A stretch of 42,204 bases of DNA. Origin: a virus. Where the stretch lies: the IMG/VR virus record IMGVR_UViG_3300045051_000101, positions 1 through 42,204 of that record. One strand, 5' to 3'. Positions within the stretch are counted from its first letter, which is position 1, and each line of letters opens with the position of its first letter. Positions 16,869 to 25,452 of this stretch are shown here, piece after piece. The position numbers and the translations under genes are program-made. The notes under the pieces are model-generated. The model had not been told where the DNA came from. It saw nothing but the letters and a program-made list of their open reading frames with translations, and made no database searches.

Positions 16869-17189
16869 TCAAGTTTCAGCACGTTTTTGTGCCACTTTTG
16901 CGAGATAAACAGTTCTTTCAACAAAGACCTGAAAATCTCGCACCCCAGCAACATACTGTGCGTTGCGTATTCTTTCTGCATCGTCGCCAGAATCTTCCAG
17001 CGCTGTCAGCAGGTAAAACCTGTACAGGTTAAACATCAGTGCAAAATCTGGATTATTCAGCAATCGTTGCGCTGATTCTCCATTTTCAATAACTAGAGTG
17101 CGTCTTTCAGGGCTTGCTCCTTTCTCGGCGTCTTTTATGGAAGTCCTTCGATTGAAGAACTCCCGAATGCTTTGCAATAAATCTACCAT
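16869..17189 (-). CDS. Hypothetical protein between portal and scaffold
   Basis: This 106-residue, mostly helical and charged protein begins MVDLLQSIREFFNRRTSI. It lies 8 bases after the portal stop and 16 bases before the scaffold start. I do not recognise the family. It may be a portal- or head-associated accessory factor. Confidence 0.7.
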   Translation of the reverse strand: MVDLLQSIREFFNRRTSIKDAEKGASPERRTLVIENGESAQRLLNNPDFALMFNLYRFYLLTALEDSGDDAERIRNAQYVAGVRDFQVFVERTVYLAKVAQKRAET

Positions 17190-17197
17190 GCTATTCC

Positions 17198-19336
17198 TTA
17201 ATCAACTTGGACAGAGGAAAGTTTACCCCTCTTCGCCGCCAAGGTCTCAAACATATTGTCGGTGTCAATATCTTCAGCCTTTTTGACATTCAGGGCAGAA
17301 ACGGTCTGGGATTCTGCGGTCTTGGCCTTGTTCAGCTCGACCTTGGACATGATTTCCTGCTGTTCCGGCCCCGGACCCTGCTCAGCCTTAGCCTGGACGA
17401 TCTTGGCGGCTTCTTCCAGCGTCGGCAGGTAAGAATCCACATCCTTGATGCCCAGAACACGCAGGGTGTCCTCAAACGGCTTACGGATCTTGTTGAACAG
17501 CTCAGGAACGCTGGGGTCCAGGCTCATCATGGCTTGGGCGAACTGCGACTGAGCGGCTGTAATGAGCTGCTGGCGGGTCAGGCGGTTCTCATCCGACATG
17601 AAACCCAGGGCCAGATCAATGTTGATCAGGTTGCGGTCAATGAACTCGTAGTTGTCCATCGAGATCGCATCCATGAACGGCTTACCCTGGGCGCAAGCAC
17701 CGGCCAGTTGCTGGATGTTGTAATCTTCAGCGTACTGGATCAGCGTCTTCCAGGTGATGTAGATCACATCCTTGAGGCCCAGGGCGCAGTTCTTGACCAT
17801 CTCGTCCTGGATCAACTGGTTCGGACCCATAGCCAGTTGCAGCTTAAACCCGCTGTTGCCATCCTTCATCACTTCAGGATTCAGCACATCGTTCGGGCTG
17901 GTCATGCCGATCATGGCCATCTTGTCCGACTCAAAGCGCTGCATGGCCGACTGGACGTATGCCAGATTGCCTTGCATGGGCGAGAACTCGTAAACGTGCT
18001 TGGCAGGATCGAACTTGCGGTCCAGCACAAACATGGCAGACACGCCACGCTGGATCTCTTCAGCGTCCACAAACTCAGGGTTGACGCCAATCCTGGGGGT
18101 GGAGGCCTGCATGGCAAAAGCCATTTCAGCGCGGCTGATAGCGGTGCCGTATTCCTGCATCGGAACCAGACGCTCGGCCATGCTGTAACCAAAGAAGTTG
18201 CCCACGATAGGCTTCGGACACATGTTGGCCAGAGGAATGAAGTCCACTTCCTTGACGTACAGCACATACGATCCGGAGAAGCAGACTTCCACGATCTCTT
18301 CTTCGCCGTCGCCGTCAACGTCCTTGCGAATCCAGGCGGTGGTCAGCATGATCACCCGGCTGTAGCTGTCAGCGCCAGCAGAAGCGATTACGCCTTGACC
18401 GGGAACAGGAGTAGAGTCCCGAGCATGGAGAGCCAGATCGTTCTCCAAAGCCCCTGCTTGATATGCGCCAGCAGGGCCATAAGCAGCATGCTCTGCCAGC
18501 TTTTCAAGATCAACATACGGGAACTGTGCTTTACATTCATGGATGGTCATGGGGTCATAGAACCCCACGAAGTCTTGATCCCGAATCAGGGGAATGGTCG
18601 GGTTGCAGACAAAGTAGTGCTGGGCAACGTGCTTAACCCGGACGGTGGTTTCGTAGCCGGTCAGCTTGTATTTGGCGCGGTAGATGGTGCTGGCGCTGGC
18701 TGCGTCTTCAGCAGCAATACCGGACTCAATGTCCATAGCCATCTGCTCCAGATCGGCGTCAATCCGGCGCATGTTTTCGCGCTTGGGCACCAGACCTTTC
18801 TCGGTGGCCATAATTTCAAAAACCTTCAGTTGGTCTTTGGTCCCCTCTACCTCTTTGTACTGCACGATGGACTTGCGCACAGGCGAAACCATCACGATGC
18901 CGTTCTTGTGCAGCAGCGAATCTTGCACCCAGTCACGGATGATCTGGTACGCATCGTTCTTGCTGTTGAGCATGTACTTGACCATCTCAGTAGCCTGGAT
19001 GGCCTGGATGCTGTCAGCTTCGTTAAAGCGCTCAAACTCAAAGTTGATTTTGCCGTTGGGCATCAAACACTTGGTGACAACAGCAGTCGCATAATCCACG
19101 CCAGGGGCAACAACTGGATGGATGTAATCAATACCTCGGATTGGTTCGGTGGAGTTGCTGACCGCAATATTGAGGTAGTGATAATCTGAAAGTCGATTGA
19201 AGGTGTTTTTTGCCTGCGTAAGCCTCAGGTAATCCACCATTTTCAGGTAGACCTCATGGGCCACCTGGAAAGCCATGCCTTTGTTGCCAACCGGTGCGCC
19301 CGGCTCATCAATAATCAGATTTTGCTTGTCCAGCAT
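17198..19336 (-). CDS. Portal protein
   Basis: This 712-residue protein is the dodecameric portal through which DNA is packaged and ejected. Its size matches large podoviral portals (the P22 portal is 725 residues). Recognisable stretches are an N-terminal helical wing with RGIDYIHPVVAPGVDYATAV and YQIIRDWVQDSLLHKNGIV. There is a middle region VDFIPLANMCPKPIVGNFFG followed by LVPMQEYGTAISRAEMAFA, and a long helical C-terminus (LEEAAKIVQAKAEQGPG, MSKVELNKAKTAESQTV) resembling a barrel domain. It lies directly after the large terminase gene (9-base gap) in the classic order. Confidence 0.85.
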   Translation of the reverse strand: MLDKQNLIIDEPGAPVGNKGMAFQVAHEVYLKMVDYLRLTQAKNTFNRLSDYHYLNIAVSNSTEPIRGIDYIHPVVAPGVDYATAVVTKCLMPNGKINFEFERFNEADSIQAIQATEMVKYMLNSKNDAYQIIRDWVQDSLLHKNGIVMVSPVRKSIVQYKEVEGTKDQLKVFEIMATEKGLVPKRENMRRIDADLEQMAMDIESGIAAEDAASASTIYRAKYKLTGYETTVRVKHVAQHYFVCNPTIPLIRDQDFVGFYDPMTIHECKAQFPYVDLEKLAEHAAYGPAGAYQAGALENDLALHARDSTPVPGQGVIASAGADSYSRVIMLTTAWIRKDVDGDGEEEIVEVCFSGSYVLYVKEVDFIPLANMCPKPIVGNFFGYSMAERLVPMQEYGTAISRAEMAFAMQASTPRIGVNPEFVDAEEIQRGVSAMFVLDRKFDPAKHVYEFSPMQGNLAYVQSAMQRFESDKMAMIGMTSPNDVLNPEVMKDGNSGFKLQLAMGPNQLIQDEMVKNCALGLKDVIYITWKTLIQYAEDYNIQQLAGACAQGKPFMDAISMDNYEFIDRNLINIDLALGFMSDENRLTRQQLITAAQSQFAQAMMSLDPSVPELFNKIRKPFEDTLRVLGIKDVDSYLPTLEEAAKIVQAKAEQGPGPEQQEIMSKVELNKAKTAESQTVSALNVKKAEDIDTDNMFETLAAKRGKLSSVQVD

Positions 19337-19345
19337 GGCTGTTCC

Positions 19346-20938
19346 TTATATACGCTGTGCTTTTCCCTCAATGGGGTTGATCCGTTTGGCGGCAAAGTTA
19401 TTTGCTCTGCTCACAACAGATTCCCCATGACCCTGGATCAAAGCCAAAATGCCGATCCTTGCAGAGTCGATGTGGTCATCAGGATCGCTGAAACGCCCAG
19501 CATCGTCAATAGCATAGTTCCTGGCTTCGTCCAGAAAAGCGGTGCAGGATTCATTTATCATAAATGTACCCCGCTCCATTCCTAGCCGCATTATATTGAT
19601 TCCGTAGGACTTATGGTTGGTTACTTTGCCCTGGTCGTTCGCCGGGTTAAGGATCGCACCACTAATGACGTTGAGGCCGTAGTTATCTTCAAAAACCTCC
19701 CGAACGCTTTGCTCCGTAAGGGTGTATCGTCCCGGCTGTGAACCGTCATGCGGCAAAGCAATCGGGACGCCTCTTGATTCAATATCCAGCAGGTAATGGA
19801 CGTAATCCTCCGGAGTCTCCCCGGAAGGGATTTTGATTTGCCGGTGAAGATAGATGATTTCTTCGACAGGATCACGGAAAAAGAAGGATATGACCGTCGG
19901 ATCATTTTTAATCCCCAAATCGAAGGAAATCAGACGTTCCAGCTTGGGATTATTCTTCAAATCCACATCAATGGACTTGTAAGTCGGCCACTCAAGCAGC
20001 GGAAAAACCACGCCCTTGCCGACCAGCGGAATGCCATTCATCCGGCATTCACGTTCCCAGGGCATAAAGTCTCGAGCCAACTGCTCCCGCTCTTTTTGAG
20101 AGAAAAACTCCTCCCCCCATTCATTCTCAAATGGAACGTCATCCCATGTTACACGCACATGGGTATATCCGTCTACCTGATCCCAGAACTTGCGAACAAG
20201 TCCGGACATGCCTTTGAGCGGGGTGAAAGAACACAGTACCTGCCCGTTGCGTTGGGCAGTACGGACAACAAGTTCCGAGAATGTCTCGTCTGGAGGTTGT
20301 TCGTCCAGGACCACAAGGTCAAGTTCAAAACCCTGCAGATGACGCACTTGCTGAGTGTAGTTGGAGAAGTACAGCTTGGATTTGCCACCAGAAGCATGCC
20401 AGATTTCCACCGCCAGGACGTTCGGACCGTCAGTGCGGATGGATTTTTCGTCAATACATTCACGGGGAATGGAACCCGTGCCCAGCTTGTAGGACTGCTT
20501 GATATCATCACAGCCAAGCAGCTTGCTTTGCAATGTCTTGGCCACCTGTTCCCAAGATTCGCCAGCGGCCATAGCAATGATCGGCTTGTCCCAGACCTTT
20601 CCCTTCCACCCCTTAGGGTAGCGGCCAGTCAGGTGATACGCTGTCTCATACGTGGACGCAATGGTCTTTCCCGCACGGTTGGCAGCAATCATGCCTCGCC
20701 GTGAATGGGTGGCACCAGTCTCAAAGAACTTGGATTGATACTTGAAGGGCCGGAACCACTTCAAGGTGTTAAATTGCATGTCCTTGGCCACCGATTCCGT
20801 GGCCTTCTTCATCTTGAGCAGTTGCTCTCGATCCATGTGCTTGATAGCGGATTTGCCGCCAGCAAGCTTAAGGACATGCTTTAATGCTCTCTCCCGATAG
20901 ATCGGAAGGATGTAGTCACTGGCTTCACTTTTTGCCAT
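19346..20938 (-). CDS. terL: Terminase large subunit (packaging ATPase/nuclease)
   Basis: This is the DNA-packaging motor. From the chosen start (MAKSEASDYI, 530 residues) the Walker A-like motif IAANRAGKT is at residues 84-92 and Walker B LDLVVLDE at 206-213. A coupling motif LCSFTPLKG follows. The nuclease domain starts with LISFDLGIKND near 338 and has a late acidic motif DDHIDSARIGI near 495-505. The start overlaps the upstream 63-residue gene by 14 bases. Order terL-portal-scaffold-capsid follows. The packaging type (headful or other) cannot be decided from sequence alone. Confidence 0.9.
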   Translation of the reverse strand: MAKSEASDYILPIYRERALKHVLKLAGGKSAIKHMDREQLLKMKKATESVAKDMQFNTLKWFRPFKYQSKFFETGATHSRRGMIAANRAGKTIASTYETAYHLTGRYPKGWKGKVWDKPIIAMAAGESWEQVAKTLQSKLLGCDDIKQSYKLGTGSIPRECIDEKSIRTDGPNVLAVEIWHASGGKSKLYFSNYTQQVRHLQGFELDLVVLDEQPPDETFSELVVRTAQRNGQVLCSFTPLKGMSGLVRKFWDQVDGYTHVRVTWDDVPFENEWGEEFFSQKEREQLARDFMPWERECRMNGIPLVGKGVVFPLLEWPTYKSIDVDLKNNPKLERLISFDLGIKNDPTVISFFFRDPVEEIIYLHRQIKIPSGETPEDYVHYLLDIESRGVPIALPHDGSQPGRYTLTEQSVREVFEDNYGLNVISGAILNPANDQGKVTNHKSYGINIMRLGMERGTFMINESCTAFLDEARNYAIDDAGRFSDPDDHIDSARIGILALIQGHGESVVSRANNFAAKRINPIEGKAQRI

Positions 20939-21116
20939 AAGTGTCGCGGATGGCCAGCAAGATTTGAGCAGCATTAGAGAGGTAGTACACCTCCCTGGCC
21001 GTCAATTCTCTTTCCCCTTGAAGATCCTTTTGGAGCCATTCAAGGGTTTTTCTCGCACAAGTTTCAGCTTGGCCCGAGAGCTTTTGACGGAAGATGCTTG
21101 CGTACTCTTCGATCAT
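20925..21116 (-). CDS. Small helical protein next to terL
   Basis: This 63-residue protein starts with an ATG that overlaps the preceding stop (ATGA). It is predicted all-helical with many charged residues (EYASIFRQKLSGQAETCAR, REVYYLSNAAQILLAIRD). It lies directly upstream of the large terminase and could be a packaging accessory. It is shorter than typical small terminases, so I do not call it one. Confidence 0.65.
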   Translation of the reverse strand: MIEEYASIFRQKLSGQAETCARKTLEWLQKDLQGERELTAREVYYLSNAAQILLAIRDTYGKK

Positions 21117-21754
21117 GCCCACGGGTTGGCAATGTTCTTGGCAGAGATGCTGACCTGCTCCCGGTCAATCATTGACCAGATGCCACCACCTTTTTCGCCA
21201 ACACAGTACGTGTACAGGCCACGGCCACGCTCAGTGAACGTGCCATCAGCACGGCGCATGATCTGCTCGGGTGTACGGGGGTCAATCCAAGTGTAGCGCT
21301 CAGGCACACGCTGGCCATACTTGTTGATCCGCTCACCAACCGCGACCTTCTCAAGCGGACCCATCACCTGATAGGTAATGATGCCGTTGTCGTACTTGCG
21401 GAAGTTGATCTGCACCTTGCGGTCAGACTGCGGATCAAGCGGGTGGGGCATGTTCGTTGCCCCGAAGAAATGAACCCGAGCATCTTCTTCCGGCAGATCC
21501 TTATCCCGACCAGGAGCAGGAGGCATCGGGTCTTCAGGGACCAGATCCTTCTTCTCCACGTAGGGGTTGTCATCAGTGACGTACTCCTGCGGGATCTTCT
21601 TGCCCTCCAGAGCATTCTTGGCCACCAAATACTGGTCCTCTTTGGGCTTGCCAATCAGGTCCAGAGAGATGCCCGTTTTGTCGTAAACGAACTGGGCAAG
21701 ATCCTTGGCGTTGGGAAGGTCTGCTTTGAGTGCTTCAATGTCATACGTTGCCAT
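21113..21754 (-). CDS. Hypothetical packaging-region protein
   Basis: This 213-residue protein has a small helical N-terminus (YDIEALKADLPNAKDLAQFV), a Pro/Asp-rich linker (DDNPYVEKKDLVPEDPMPP) and a beta-rich C-terminal part. The latter contains YDNGIITYQVMGPLEKVAVG, RYTWIDPRTPEQIMRR and a Trp. I do not recognise the family. It lies among small genes between the putative small and large terminase genes. Confidence 0.7.
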   Translation of the reverse strand: MATYDIEALKADLPNAKDLAQFVYDKTGISLDLIGKPKEDQYLVAKNALEGKKIPQEYVTDDNPYVEKKDLVPEDPMPPAPGRDKDLPEEDARVHFFGATNMPHPLDPQSDRKVQINFRKYDNGIITYQVMGPLEKVAVGERINKYGQRVPERYTWIDPRTPEQIMRRADGTFTERGRGLYTYCVGEKGGGIWSMIDREQVSISAKNIANPWA

Positions 21755-21768
21755 ACTTTTTCCTTTGG

Positions 21769-21918
21769 TTACTTGGGTTTTTTCGCAGTTTTCGCTGCGT
21801 CCTTAAAATTCTTTGCAGTGGGTGCGCCCTTGGTGCCGGGCTTGCGCATCTTCTCTTTCGAGCCTTCTTTAATCCGTTCGCGCTTGGCGTGGATGTTGGC
21901 ATAGAGTCCTGGTTTCAT
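21769..21918 (-). CDS. Small basic phage protein (49 residues)
   Basis: The ATG at 21918-21916 overlaps the upstream stop by one base (TGATG), and the TAA ends 14 bases before the next gene. The sequence MKPGLYANIHAKRERI, followed by EKMRKPGTKGAPTAKNF, is very basic (many Lys/Arg). This type of small protein is often found beside DUF6321-like genes in phage packaging regions. The function is unknown; nucleic acid binding is plausible from charge. Confidence 0.75.
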   Translation of the reverse strand: MKPGLYANIHAKRERIKEGSKEKMRKPGTKGAPTAKNFKDAAKTAKKPK

Positions 21919-22181
21919 CAGCAATTCCAGTTCTTTAAAGATGCTGCTTTCCGAGTCGGGCGACCTTTCTCGTCCTTCATCGGGCCGGGCATACCAGACA
22001 TACGAGCGCAGAAAGACTTCTTCCGAGCAGCGTCTGCCTTGGTCTTAGGGTTAGGAGCCGGGGGCTTGAGATTGCTCCCCGTCTTCTTGTTGTACGCAGC
22101 ACGACCCTTGGCGGTCATGCCAGCACCCTTTTCGGTAGGGCGGTAATTTGCGCCCTTACCTTTGGTGGTCTTGGGAATCAT
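21918..22181 (-). CDS. DUF6321-like small basic protein
   Basis: This 87-residue Lys-rich protein contains MTAKGRAAYNKKTGSNLKPP, then KSFCARMSGMPGPMKDEKG and RKAASLKNWNC at the end. This matches my recollection of the DUF6321 family, frequent in phages near the terminase and structural genes. It starts in an ATGA overlap with the preceding gene and ends in a TGATG overlap with the next. The biochemical role is not known. Confidence 0.75.
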   Translation of the reverse strand: MIPKTTKGKGANYRPTEKGAGMTAKGRAAYNKKTGSNLKPPAPNPKTKADAARKKSFCARMSGMPGPMKDEKGRPTRKAASLKNWNC

Positions 22182-22411
22182 ACCTTTGCAGGACGAGTCA
22201 CCGAGGTGAACTTCTTGGGCTCAGCCACGTTCACACCAGTGATGCGCGGACCAGCCAAAGGAGCCTTGTCGTTGAACACACCCTTGACAGCGTTGGCCAG
22301 GGTTTCAGAGCGCTTGTGGCTGTCAGCAAAAGCAGTCAGCTTGTCGTTGATGCCCTTGGTCAGGCCCTTGGACATCTGCTTGCCACCGGAGATAACTTTA
22401 CCGTAGGACAT
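22178..22411 (-). CDS. Hypothetical small protein
   Basis: This 77-residue basic protein begins MSYGKVISGGKQMSKGLTKG and has a helical middle and a Pro/Val/Thr-rich end. It is coupled to the following gene by an ATGA overlap. No recognised domain. Confidence 0.7.
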   Translation of the reverse strand: MSYGKVISGGKQMSKGLTKGINDKLTAFADSHKRSETLANAVKGVFNDKAPLAGPRITGVNVAEPKKFTSVTRPAKV

Positions 22412-22418
22412 GATTGCC

Positions 22419-22694
22419 TCACTTCAGGTAAGAGGAAGAACGATAACCATCGTTGTGGCCACAGCTCTCTTTGGGACGGGAGACTTGCACCTTCTGACCA
22501 CGGCCAGCAGTAGGATCGCGGCCAACAGAAGGAACAGCTTGATGACCAGCAGCATAAGAAATGCCACCCTGAGGACGGGTCACAGCAGTAGCACCACCAC
22601 CATGCTTTGCCGGGTCTTTGGATTTATTTCCAACACGATTGGGGGCCTGCGCCATCAGCGTGGGGGCCTTGTTGCCAGAAGTGTAGTTGCTCAT
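22419..22694 (-). CDS. Hypothetical Gly-rich small protein
   Basis: This 91-residue protein is rich in Gly, Ala, Lys and His (AKHGGGATAVTRPQGGISYA, VGRDPTAGRGQKV) and is probably disordered. It lies in the same series of small basic genes, 7 bases upstream of the next. A ribosome-binding sequence AAAGG lies 6 bases before the ATG. No recognised domain. Confidence 0.65.
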   Translation of the reverse strand: MSNYTSGNKAPTLMAQAPNRVGNKSKDPAKHGGGATAVTRPQGGISYAAGHQAVPSVGRDPTAGRGQKVQVSRPKESCGHNDGYRSSSYLK

Positions 22695-22739
22695 TTGTAA
22701 CCTTTCAGGTTTTGAAGGACTTCAGGAGCATATATTACC

Positions 22740-23213
22740 TCAAACTTTCTTCAGCGAGTCAAGAAAATCATCCAGGGCATCGTCAGCGCCCAGCTCCTCG
22801 TCCTTGACGATATTCTGAACATGCTCGATGCTGATTATCGGCGCTCTTGAGCTTTCAAAGGTAGCCAGCTTCTCAGCAATCTTGGCCTTGTCCTTTAGCT
22901 CCAGCTCATCAGACTGCATGGCCTCAATCAGAATGTCCATTGCCGTCTTCAGCGGAGGAAGGCCTTTTTCCAGCCTCTCCTGGTTCAGCTTGTTGAACAG
23001 GGCACCATATTCAGTAACCCGGTTCACAATGGATTTGGGCCGACCAGCAGTATATCTTTCGCCTTTGAATTCTTGCGGCACTTTCTCGCCAGAAGCGATT
23101 TTCATGGCCTTCTTGTTCGCATAATGTGCCCGGGCTCTTGCTTTCTCCTCTTCAGAAGAAACATGCTCACCAGGATCACGAATAGGACCAAAAAGAATAT
23201 CAGCGTCGCTCAT
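22740..23213 (-). CDS. Possible terminase small subunit
   Basis: This 157-residue charged helical protein has a basic N-terminal segment with KGERYTAGRPKSIVNRVTEY and a middle region KTAMDILIEAMQSDELELKD. A C-terminal segment KAKIAEKLATFESSRAPI resembles the multimerisation region of some small terminase subunits (pattern A..LA.YE.PR). It is upstream of terL at the head of the packaging genes, as expected. No DNA-binding helix-turn-helix is obvious. It could instead be an unrelated regulator. Confidence 0.5.
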   Translation of the reverse strand: MSDADILFGPIRDPGEHVSSEEEKARARAHYANKKAMKIASGEKVPQEFKGERYTAGRPKSIVNRVTEYGALFNKLNQERLEKGLPPLKTAMDILIEAMQSDELELKDKAKIAEKLATFESSRAPIISIEHVQNIVKDEELGADDALDDFLDSLKKV

Positions 23214-23928
23214 TCAATAACTCCATAGCCTTTTCGGTGCGAATCCAGGCATAGCTGCCATTAACCACAAACCCGCGCTTTTGGTGAATCCGCATAAACC
23301 CATCATGCTCAGCACGAATACTGGTCGAGCAAATAACCGGAATACCCCAAGTATGTGCCCACAGAATATGCTGGTCAATCATCTCGTTAATCAGCCTGAC
23401 CCGGGTTTTGGCCGGAAGCTTTAAATCAACGTGATGAAACTTGGCATTGCTGATCTCCTCATTTGAGTAAGTCGCATACCCACCCCGGTCAAACCAGCAA
23501 TACCCAAAAAGCTTATCAGGAACAGCCTCATGGTACCACCCACGGTCCATGTACCCCTCACCCCGGCAAACCGCCAGAAACTCCCGCCCCTTGTTGAATA
23601 ACTGCTCCGTAGCAGCCATCGTCACCCGGTGCCGGAATACAGCCCTGTCCCTGGTAAGAATCCCGTCCGCTTCCTTGCCAAATACAGAATCCGCCATCTC
23701 AATGATGTCATCAACATCATGCAACGGATGCGCCAATGTCCATTCCATATACATCTCCAAATAAGTTGGGCACGATTCGGTCTTCAACAAGGCAAGCGAG
23801 AAAGCCAGAAAACCGCCTGCGTCAACATCCTCGTATGCTGGCTTAACACCCAACACGGCTGGGGACTGAGCAGGTCGTGCTGGCCCCCTAGAAAGGCACA
23901 CAATCCCCATGCGTGTTAGCGCCACCAT
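23200..23928 (-). CDS. Putative GNAT-like acetyltransferase, first gene of the late operon
   Basis: The first ATG gives 242 residues (MVALTRMGIV); another ATG 18 bases further in (23910) is also possible, and a TTG lies at 23940. The C-terminal part, with IPVICSTSIRAEHDGFMRIH, then QKRGFVVNGSYAWIR, resembles the end of GNAT-fold acyltransferases. The N-terminal half is soluble and mixed. GNAT-like genes are common near phage terminase genes. It overlaps the next gene by 14 bases and follows a non-coding region of about 700 bases. No acetyl-CoA binding motif is clear, so the call is weak. Confidence 0.5.
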   Translation of the reverse strand: MVALTRMGIVCLSRGPARPAQSPAVLGVKPAYEDVDAGGFLAFSLALLKTESCPTYLEMYMEWTLAHPLHDVDDIIEMADSVFGKEADGILTRDRAVFRHRVTMAATEQLFNKGREFLAVCRGEGYMDRGWYHEAVPDKLFGYCWFDRGGYATYSNEEISNAKFHHVDLKLPAKTRVRLINEMIDQHILWAHTWGIPVICSTSIRAEHDGFMRIHQKRGFVVNGSYAWIRTEKAMELLNERR

Positions 23929-24430
23929 TCTACAACCCAAAACTTTTCAGGCAAAAATTTTTATGCAGGATCCAAGTATTACATTCCTCCTGGATACAAC
24001 CCCGGGATTTCCGGCACTTTCTTCCATTTAAGAATACCTGCGTTCTATCGTAGCTGTGATTGTGTGGACTGGTAAGGGAAAGTTTTTGGGAAAAATTTGG
24101 GAATGGGTGACCGGGCCCCCGCTATTTCACCCGGTTCCAGGGGTACCCCCTCCCCTTATCCTGCCCCCAAATAGCCAGGGGGGTTCTTTCTAAGTCATTG
24201 AGGGCATTGGATTTTCCCTCTGTAGGGGCCCGATCTCTTTTGGGTTTTCCAGTGTGATGCTTTCTCAGGCGCTGGCACTGGCGCTGGCAGGGAATGGATG
24301 TCTCTCTCTTGTCTCTTTCCCTTGTAGATCAAGGGTTCCAAGCTGATCAGGGTGTTTTTTCTTTTTCTTTTCATCCGTTCACCGGAGGCAAAATTCCCCC
24401 ATCTTTCCCCTGCCAGTCACCCAGGCAAAC

Positions 24431-24449
24431 TGTCCACAAGTTATCCACA
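24431..24449 (+). promoter_or_regulatory. Pair of DnaA-box-like sites
   Basis: TGTCCACA (24431-24438) is followed two bases later by TTATCCACA (24441-24449), which is the consensus DnaA box. Host DnaA could bind here. A similar pair lies at 27010-27029 on the far side of the plus-strand cassette. Confidence 0.6.
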
Positions 24450-24512
24450 GTCTACGTGTATTTGATTCCTGAAAAAATCAAGTACAAACTGAGCGCCAGG
24501 GTTCTAGTGGAT

Positions 24513-24527
24513 AACCCTATTAGGGTT
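24513..24527. promoter_or_regulatory. Perfect inverted repeat AACCCTA-T-TAGGGTT
   Basis: Two 7-bp arms flank a single T, 15 bases before the shared 23-bp element. Such a site could bind a dimeric regulator of the downstream plus-strand cassette. The protein that would bind is unknown. Confidence 0.5.
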
Positions 24528-24541
24528 TTTGAATGCCGATC

Positions 24542-24564
24542 CTAGGGTAAACACCTATGGTTTT
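24542..24564 (+). promoter_or_regulatory. Shared plus-operon promoter/operator element, copy 1
   Basis: The sequence CTAGGGTAAACACCTATGG followed by TTTT matches 21 of 23 bases at 33922-33944. Each copy lies upstream of the first gene of a plus-strand operon (71 bases before the ATG here). TATGGT inside it could serve as a -10 box, with an activator binding at CTAGGG..AAACAC. This is inference from conservation and position. Confidence 0.6.
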
Positions 24565-24635
24565 GGGGGTTGACATGCCGCATCATTGGCCTGCCTTCGG
24601 GCACCAGGTAAACGCGTTAAACGAAAGGTAATGAA

Positions 24636-24866
24636 ATGAACGCACCGATCAAATACATCACTGGTCGCACCTATGACACCCCTCAGGTGCTGGAAATCAC
24701 TATAGAGGCACGCACCGAAGATGAATTCGGTATTGAAGATGTGACCGCGACATTCAAAGACGCAAGCCGCAATATTCAAGGGCGGGTAAGTGTCGCCGTC
24801 TTTGCTGACGGTATCGGTGCCGCAGTGCTGGCCGCATACGATGCTGGCCGCTATCAATCCATCTAA
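24636..24866 (+). CDS. Hypothetical early protein
   Basis: This 76-residue protein (MNAPIKYITGRTYDTPQVLE) alternates beta-like and short helical stretches: VLEITIEARTEDEFGIEDV, RVSVAVFADGIGAAVLAAYD. It is the first gene of the plus-strand cassette, preceded by a modest AAAGG ribosome-binding site. Similar small proteins occur in betaproteobacterial phages by recollection, but I know no function. Confidence 0.75.
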   Translation: MNAPIKYITGRTYDTPQVLEITIEARTEDEFGIEDVTATFKDASRNIQGRVSVAVFADGIGAAVLAAYDAGRYQSI

Positions 24867-24876
24867 GGGGCAAACC

Positions 24877-25089
24877 ATGACACTAGATCAAGATCTCCAC
24901 GAGTACACCACCACGCTAAATAGCGGCACTGTTCAGGTGTATCTCAATATCAGCATGCCCTCATGGACTGAGCGCCTTGATTCGGTATGGTATGAGGGCG
25001 CAAACGTAACCAGCATCCTAGACGCCCAAACACTGCAGGCCCTCAGCATGGAAGCTGAACACGCCTATTCTGGCGACATTCGGGAGTAA
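24877..25089 (+). CDS. Hypothetical protein
   Basis: This 70-residue acidic protein starts MTLDQDLHEYTTTLNSGTV. AAGGGG lies 6 bases before the chosen ATG; a longer frame extends upstream but would overlap the previous gene. It contains YLNISMPSWTERLDSVWYEG. No recognised domain. Confidence 0.65.
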   Translation: MTLDQDLHEYTTTLNSGTVQVYLNISMPSWTERLDSVWYEGANVTSILDAQTLQALSMEAEHAYSGDIRE

Positions 25090-25091
25090 AT

Positions 25092-25448
25092 ATGAAAACA
25101 TCCGAATTGTCTGGCCTTGCGCTCGACTGGGCGGTGGCGAAGTGCGAAGGCTTCAAAGTCTCTAGACGTGGGCCCGGAAACAAGATCGGCGTTTATCGTA
25201 TTGACGGTGAAAGCTGGTATGAAACCCGAAAGCCTTACAACCCCTCAACAGAATGGGAGCAAGGCGGGCCGATCATTCAGCGGGAGAATCTGGAAATTGT
25301 GCCACTGTGCCCAGGCACTTGGAGGGCGCTTGCAATGTCCCGCGATTGGTATAACGGGCGCACCCCGTTGGAGGCAGCTATGCGTTGCTATGTTGCATCC
25401 AAGCTGGGCGAAGATATTGATGTTCCCTCTGAATTGATTGGAAAATAA
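25092..25448 (+). CDS. NinX-like protein (DUF2591)
   Basis: This 118-residue protein begins MKTSELSGLALDWAVAKCEG and has YNPSTEWEQGGPIIQREN in the middle and TPLEAAMRCYVASKLGED near the end. This matches the DUF2591/NinX family of lambdoid nin regions. The biochemical role is unresolved; the family accompanies early or delayed-early genes. It has a GGGAG ribosome-binding site and lies 2 bases after the preceding gene. Confidence 0.85.
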   Translation: MKTSELSGLALDWAVAKCEGFKVSRRGPGNKIGVYRIDGESWYETRKPYNPSTEWEQGGPIIQRENLEIVPLCPGTWRALAMSRDWYNGRTPLEAAMRCYVASKLGEDIDVPSELIGK

Positions 25449-25452
25449 AACC

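Larger units (their letters stand above)
23941..24635. other. Long non-coding region between divergent operons
   Basis: This stretch of about 695 bases separates the start of the minus-strand late operon from a plus-strand cassette. No convincing gene is present. It holds C- and T-rich tracts, a palindrome GGGGTACCCC (24140-24149), a 10-bp direct repeat GGCGCTGGCA (24268-24277 and 24280-24289), two DnaA-box-like sequences (24431-24449), a perfect inverted repeat (24513-24527) and a 23-bp element shared with 33922-33944. Promoters for both directions must lie here, and it may include part of a replication origin. Confidence 0.8.

Noticed and set aside
17207-19189. Plus-strand open frame of about 660 codons opposite the portal gene
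   Set aside because: It is antisense to a clear portal gene, has no plausible domain and no start signals. Its length reflects the codon bias of the portal gene.
23979-23991. AGGAGG followed by ATGTAA (start-stop) on the minus strand upstream of the late operon
   Set aside because: Spacing between AGGAGG and ATG is only one base, and no frame from here reaches the downstream gene, so I see no firm evidence of a leader.
24570-24597. TTGACA (24570-24575) as a classical sigma-70 -35 box for the plus cassette
   Set aside because: No acceptable -10 box at a 16-18 base distance; the conserved 23-bp element upstream is a better promoter candidate.
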